Positions 5,270-8,251 of a DNA stretch of 8,251 bases are shown here, in pieces. The position numbers were made by a program, and so were the translations under genes. Within the stretch, counting starts at the first letter, position 1, and each line of letters begins with the position of its first letter. The notes under the pieces were generated by a model. The model was not told the DNA's origin and searched no databases. It saw only the letters and a list, made by a program, of their open reading frames with translations. Source of the stretch: an uncultured Pseudomonadota bacterium (GTDB lineage: Bacteria; Pseudomonadota; Gammaproteobacteria; Burkholderiales; Eutrophovitaceae); NCBI GenBank assembly GCA_913057845.1, contig CAJXPC010000063.1:1-8251 (forward strand). Direction: 5' to 3'.

Positions 5270-6468
5270 TGCGTCACACGTTATTACAACTGCTGGCATC
5301 AATCTTGCTATGCAACACACTTATTAGCACGACACTATCGGCAGACGAGTCAGGCAATTACGTCGAGTCCACCAACTATCAAGTCATAAAAAATAAATCC
5401 CTGATTGAAATCACATTCTCACAAAGAACCAATTACAAGCACGACCAGCTTCAAAATCCTTATCGGATTTATTTCGACATGGAGGTCAAAGACATTGACA
5501 AAAAACTAATTGCACTCATAGATGCCATCAACAAACAGACAGGGCTTATAACAAAAGCTGTGATCGCAAAAAACAAACCCGACATCGTTCGCATCGTTTT
5601 TCAATTCACGCGAGGTACGAATACCCGCATCAGCGGAGATAATAAAGGCATTAAAATAATCGCCTCACAAAGTGAAATACCAGACCTTATAGATAACTTC
5701 TATCAAGCTGAAGCTACTCAAACCAAAAATAAAATTTGGGAAAAAGAAAAGTATGTAATTGCCATTGATGCAGGGCATGGCGGCAAAGATCCCGGGGCGG
5801 TAGGCCGCAAAGGAACAACAGAAAAAAGCGTTAACCTGTCTATTGCTAGGAGATTAAAAAAACTCATCGATAAAGAAAAAAATATGCAAGCTGTCCTGAC
5901 TCGTAATAATGACGTCTACGTCAAACTTTCTGACCGAATCAAAAAAATTAGGAAATATCAACCGACTATTTTCATTTCCATTCATGCCGATGCCGCAGAA
6001 AACCGAAAGGCCAGCGGGTCTTCAGTATTTATACTTCCACGTAAAGATGAGGTCGCAAGCTCTCGTTACGCCAAGCTCATAGCAGAGAAAGAGAATGAAA
6101 TGGATCTTTTGTTTGATCCAGACATAGACAATCGAGACAAAGACACGCAAAAAACAATATTGGACTTATCCCAAAACGTCACACGGTATCTCAGCGAACA
6201 ACTCGGCACAGGTGTACTTCGACACCTGGGGAAAGTTAACAACCTACATAAAAAGAAAGTTGAAAAAGCGAATTTTGCTGTACTGAAATCGATCGATGTG
6301 TGTTCAATCTTGGTCGAAACTGCATTCTTAAGTAACAGTCAGGAAGAGAAGCAACTAAAGACGGCTGAGTATCAAGACCGTTTGGCCCTAGCCATCCTGC
6401 AAGGCATTAAAGAATTCCTAAAAAATACACCGCCGGAACAACTTGGTGTCAAAATATCCCAACACTAA
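5269..6468 (+). CDS. N-acetylmuramoyl-L-alanine amidase, AmiB/AmiC type
   Basis: This periplasmic zinc amidase removes peptide stems from peptidoglycan, mainly during daughter-cell separation. The 399-residue protein has a signal peptide (1-25, ending LSA before DES), an AMIN peptidoglycan/septum-targeting domain (about 35-135) and an Amidase_3 catalytic domain (about 161-388). Zinc and catalytic residues are H170 (DAGHGG), E185, H239 (SIHAD) and E350 (LVETAFLSN). The stretch 255-335 with AEKENEMD matches the inserted regulatory helix that blocks the active site of AmiA/B/C until an EnvC- or NlpD-like activator displaces it. No LysM domain follows. The ATG at 5269 is chosen over a GTG at 5248 because GGAGGGG (5254-5260) lies at the right distance and the signal peptide then begins normally. 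The gene overlaps tsaE by one base (TGATG); tsaE-amidase is a known beta/gamma-proteobacterial order. Confidence 0.95.
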   Translation: MRHTLLQLLASILLCNTLISTTLSADESGNYVESTNYQVIKNKSLIEITFSQRTNYKHDQLQNPYRIYFDMEVKDIDKKLIALIDAINKQTGLITKAVIAKNKPDIVRIVFQFTRGTNTRISGDNKGIKIIASQSEIPDLIDNFYQAEATQTKNKIWEKEKYVIAIDAGHGGKDPGAVGRKGTTEKSVNLSIARRLKKLIDKEKNMQAVLTRNNDVYVKLSDRIKKIRKYQPTIFISIHADAAENRKASGSSVFILPRKDEVASSRYAKLIAEKENEMDLLFDPDIDNRDKDTQKTILDLSQNVTRYLSEQLGTGVLRHLGKVNNLHKKKVEKANFAVLKSIDVCSILVETAFLSNSQEEKQLKTAEYQDRLALAILQGIKEFLKNTPPEQLGVKISQH

Positions 6469-6485
6469 AGATCCAGAAAAACCGA

Positions 6486-7079
6486 ATGATGATTACCGGA
6501 ATACTTCTAGCAGCAGGCTTAAGTAGTCGATTTGGCTCTCAAAAATTAATTGCTACACTACCATCAGGATTACCAATAGCCGTAGCCTCATGGAGAGCAC
6601 TTAAAGAAGCTCACGACAACTCTATTGCCGTCATTCGACATGATGACGCAATATTAAAAACCATCTTTGAAAGCGAAAAAATTCCATTCCTCATATGCCA
6701 GGATGCACATTTGGGTATGGCTCGCAGTCTATTAACCGGAATTCAAAATACTCTTAATTCAGACGGCTGGATTATCGCCTTAGGTGACATGCCATTGATA
6801 GACCCTGAAACAATAAAAATAATCGCGAAAGCCACGTCAGACCAAGAGATCCGCAAATTAGTGTTTCGCCCAACCTTTCATAAAAAACCAGGCAATCCAG
6901 TAGGCTTACGCTCAACACTACTCGACGAATTAATGGGGCTCCAAGGAGACGAAGGAGCGCGTCAAATCATCAAAAGCCACATAAGCGACACCCATTTCAT
7001 TCCTGTTGAGGACGAAGGCATTATTAAAGATATCGATACGCAACAGGATTTAGAAACAATCAGTACCAAAAAAAACTAA
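6486..7079 (+). CDS. MobA-like nucleotidyltransferase (MocA/PucB-like)
   Basis: The 197-residue protein has the MobA-like NTP-transferase fold (NTP_transf_3). Visible motifs are the nucleotide-binding LLAAGLSSRFGSQKL (7-21), the metal-binding GDMPLID (100-106), GNPVGL (136-141), GDEGAR (154-159) and DIDTQQDL (182-189). This set fits molybdenum-cofactor cytidylyltransferase (MocA), which transfers CMP to molybdopterin for xanthine- or CO-dehydrogenase-type enzymes, or the PucB branch. It is not the RmlA-like MurU, although the cell-wall neighbour might suggest that. No molybdoenzyme gene lies in the window, so the substrate is open. It follows the amidase gene by 17 bases and probably ends the operon. 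ATGATG gives two possible starts; the ribosome binding site is weak. Confidence 0.85.
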   Translation: MMITGILLAAGLSSRFGSQKLIATLPSGLPIAVASWRALKEAHDNSIAVIRHDDAILKTIFESEKIPFLICQDAHLGMARSLLTGIQNTLNSDGWIIALGDMPLIDPETIKIIAKATSDQEIRKLVFRPTFHKKPGNPVGLRSTLLDELMGLQGDEGARQIIKSHISDTHFIPVEDEGIIKDIDTQQDLETISTKKN

Positions 7080-7747
7080 CGGTACTTGCCATCCCATGGC
7101 CCCGGCGTTAGGGAGGCACTTCGGCCATTCTCCGTCACTTTAGGCCTATTAAGCGAAAAAGTGTTCTCTGGGGTAACGTGGCAGTAATCCATGTAGCCCA
7201 TTCGAGCGATCAATCCCGCCTTTGCGCTATCAAATAAACCCCCAGATAGATATTCATCATTAATATACACCCCCACGACAAAACCCAGGATTAGGTTATG
7301 TTTAGACGCCCCATCATCGCTAAGCCCTTTGGGAATTGGAAGCACTTTCCAAAGTTTGCACTCAAGAGCCGCTGGACTATCAGCCACCCGCGGTGGCGCT
7401 ACTAACTGGGAATCTGCAGATGCAAGGGTAGCCAAATCAAACTCACTGACATTTTTATCAACTACGGCTGAACTCATGTTCATAGCATCACGCAAACGAT
7501 AAGTCGCTAGAGAACACACGAACTCTCCAGTTTCTTCGATGTTAGTCAAAGTATCTTTGCGTTGGTTAGAGGAAATCATCACCATCGGTGGGGCATCACT
7601 CACAGCATTAAAATAACTGTAAGGCGCGAGATTAACTTTGTTGTTCTTGGAGAGAGTGGATACCCACCCAACCGGTCGAGGAGCTACGAGAGCTTTGAAC
7701 GGGTCATGCTCAAGGCCATGATTATTTACGTTAGTTTCGTAGAACAT
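7076..7747 (-). CDS. Flavin reductase-like FMN-binding protein
   Basis: This 223-residue protein belongs to the flavin reductase-like domain family (split-barrel FMN binders, DIM6/NTAB group). The characteristic N-terminus is clear: HGLEHDPFKALVAPRPVGWVST (10-31), VNLAPYSYFNAVSDAPPMVMIS (38-59) and KDTLTNIEETGEFVCSLAT (64-82). These regions bind FMN and form the dimer. Family members act as NAD(P)H:flavin reductases or as flavoproteins of unknown role, and the substrate cannot be told here. The ATG at 7747 has GAGG about 10 bases upstream. It starts 33 bases after pntB and is probably transcribed with it. Its TAG stop (7078-7076) overlaps the TAA of the converging nucleotidyltransferase gene, and no terminator is visible between the two. 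Confidence 0.9.
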   Translation of the reverse strand: MFYETNVNNHGLEHDPFKALVAPRPVGWVSTLSKNNKVNLAPYSYFNAVSDAPPMVMISSNQRKDTLTNIEETGEFVCSLATYRLRDAMNMSSAVVDKNVSEFDLATLASADSQLVAPPRVADSPAALECKLWKVLPIPKGLSDDGASKHNLILGFVVGVYINDEYLSGGLFDSAKAGLIARMGYMDYCHVTPENTFSLNRPKVTENGRSASLTPGPWDGKYR

Positions 7748-7780
7748 ATGCGATTTACCTCGAGCCGAAAAAAATCAAAT

Positions 7781-8206
7781 CTAATCTAATGCCTTGACGA
7801 TATCCTCCACTACTTTTTTAGCGTCACCAAACACCATCATAGTCTTGTCCATGTAAAACAATTCATTATCCAGACCTGCGTAACCGGCCGCCATTGATCT
7901 TTTATTCACAATGACATTGCGGGCTTTGTGAGCTTCTAAAATTGGCATCCCATAAATAGCGCTGCCAGGTGTTCGGGCTGCGGGATTTACCACATCATTC
8001 GCTCCCAATACGAAAACCACATCAGTCTGACCAAAGTCACTGTTGATATCATCCATTTCAAATACTTGGTCATAATCCACTTCCGCCTCGGCCAGCAACA
8101 CGTTCATATGTCCTGGCATTCGACCCGCCACTGGATGAATCGCATAACGAACGTCAATACCCTTAGCAATCAACTTTTCAGCCATCTCTTTTACTATGTG
8201 CTGGGC
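7781..8206 (-). CDS. pntB: NAD(P) transhydrogenase subunit beta, C-terminal fragment
   Basis: This is the last 141 residues of PntB (full length about 460), cut by the adapter at the right end. The fragment covers the NADP(H)-binding domain III, which faces the cytoplasm: [25 protein letters not shown] (22-46), DDINSDF (52-58), [10 protein letters not shown] (68-77), YGMPILE (85-91), [17 protein letters not shown] (101-117) and FGDAKK (126-131). With PntA and the membrane domain it couples proton entry to hydride transfer from NADH to NADP+, supplying NADPH. The upstream part, with the transmembrane helices, is outside the window. The MYKRQ sequence that appears before AQH is adapter-encoded and should be ignored. 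A flavin-reductase-like gene follows at 33 bases. Confidence 0.97.
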   Translation of the reverse strand, partial: AQHIVKEMAEKLIAKGIDVRYAIHPVAGRMPGHMNVLLAEAEVDYDQVFEMDDINSDFGQTDVVFVLGANDVVNPAARTPGSAIYGMPILEAHKARNVIVNKRSMAAGYAGLDNELFYMDKTMMVFGDAKKVVEDIVKALD

Positions 8207-8251
8207 CTGTCTCTTATACACATCTCCGAGCCCACGAGACCTCTCTACATC
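8207..8251. other. Nextera adapter (i7 side), artificial sequence
   Basis: Bases 8207-8225 are the mosaic end in reverse complement (CTGTCTCTTATACACATCT), 8226-8240 the read-2 adapter CCGAGCCCACGAGAC, 8241-8248 (CTCTCTAC) Nextera i7 index 707, and 8249-8251 the start of the P7 oligo. Together with the left end this shows that untrimmed read-through was assembled. Native sequence stops at 8206. Confidence 0.98.

Noticed and set aside
5248..5271. GTG at 5248 as the amidase start
   Set aside because: It would put seven residues before the signal peptide and lie upstream of the GGAGGGG site that fits the ATG at 5269.
6486..7079. MurU-type uridylyltransferase (peptidoglycan recycling)
   Set aside because: The motifs are of the MobA-like NTP_transf_3 group, not the RmlA-like group to which MurU belongs, and no amgK is adjacent.

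Overview
The window is a metagenome-style contig whose two ends are not biology. Bases 1-48 and 8207-8251 are Illumina Nextera adapter, including legible i5 and i7 index sequences, so native DNA runs from 49 to 8206. The host looks like a proteobacterium, most likely a beta-proteobacterium near Burkholderiales with fairly low GC. This is inferred from gene content: ilvD divergent from a LysR-type gene, tsaE followed by an AmiB/C-type amidase, a DUF465 protein with an RLKKRKL core, and pntB. It is not proven.

Left part (49-1003): a LysR-type regulator gene, cut by the adapter, points left. The 534-base gap to its right holds no convincing protein gene. It does contain two consecutive small-RNA-like units on the + strand (about 595-663 and 841-908). 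Each is a hairpin whose loop carries a CU-rich anti-Shine-Dalgarno motif (CTCCTCCT in the first, CCTCCTCCC in the second), followed directly by a strong intrinsic terminator. This is the architecture of the cuckoo/CcsR RNAs known from alpha-proteobacteria. Each unit has a plausible sigma70 promoter. I see nothing else convincing at 664-766.

Centre-left (1004-3913): an RraA/HMG-aldolase-like protein with a probable signal peptide and a TTG start is followed 13 bases later by a 70-residue DUF465 protein. A 21-bp perfect inverted repeat then acts as a two-way terminator between this pair and ilvD (dihydroxyacid dehydratase), which comes from the opposite direction. The region between ilvD and the next gene holds divergent promoters and inverted repeats.

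Centre-right (3914-7079): a full-length LysR-type regulator, tsaE (t6A tRNA modification), an AmiB/C-type peptidoglycan amidase and a MobA-like nucleotidyltransferase lie head to tail with gaps of 3, -1 and 17 bases, so they probably form one operon. The regulator gene may be transcribed without a leader.

Right part (7076-8206): on the - strand, the C-terminal third of pntB (NADP(H)-binding domain of transhydrogenase) is followed by a flavin-reductase-like flavoprotein gene. The stop codon of that gene overlaps the stop codon of the converging nucleotidyltransferase gene. Most of the window is housekeeping metabolism, cell-wall and tRNA-modification genes; the tandem small-RNA locus is the part most worth following up. 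I saw no CRISPR array, tRNA, rRNA or natural mobile element.
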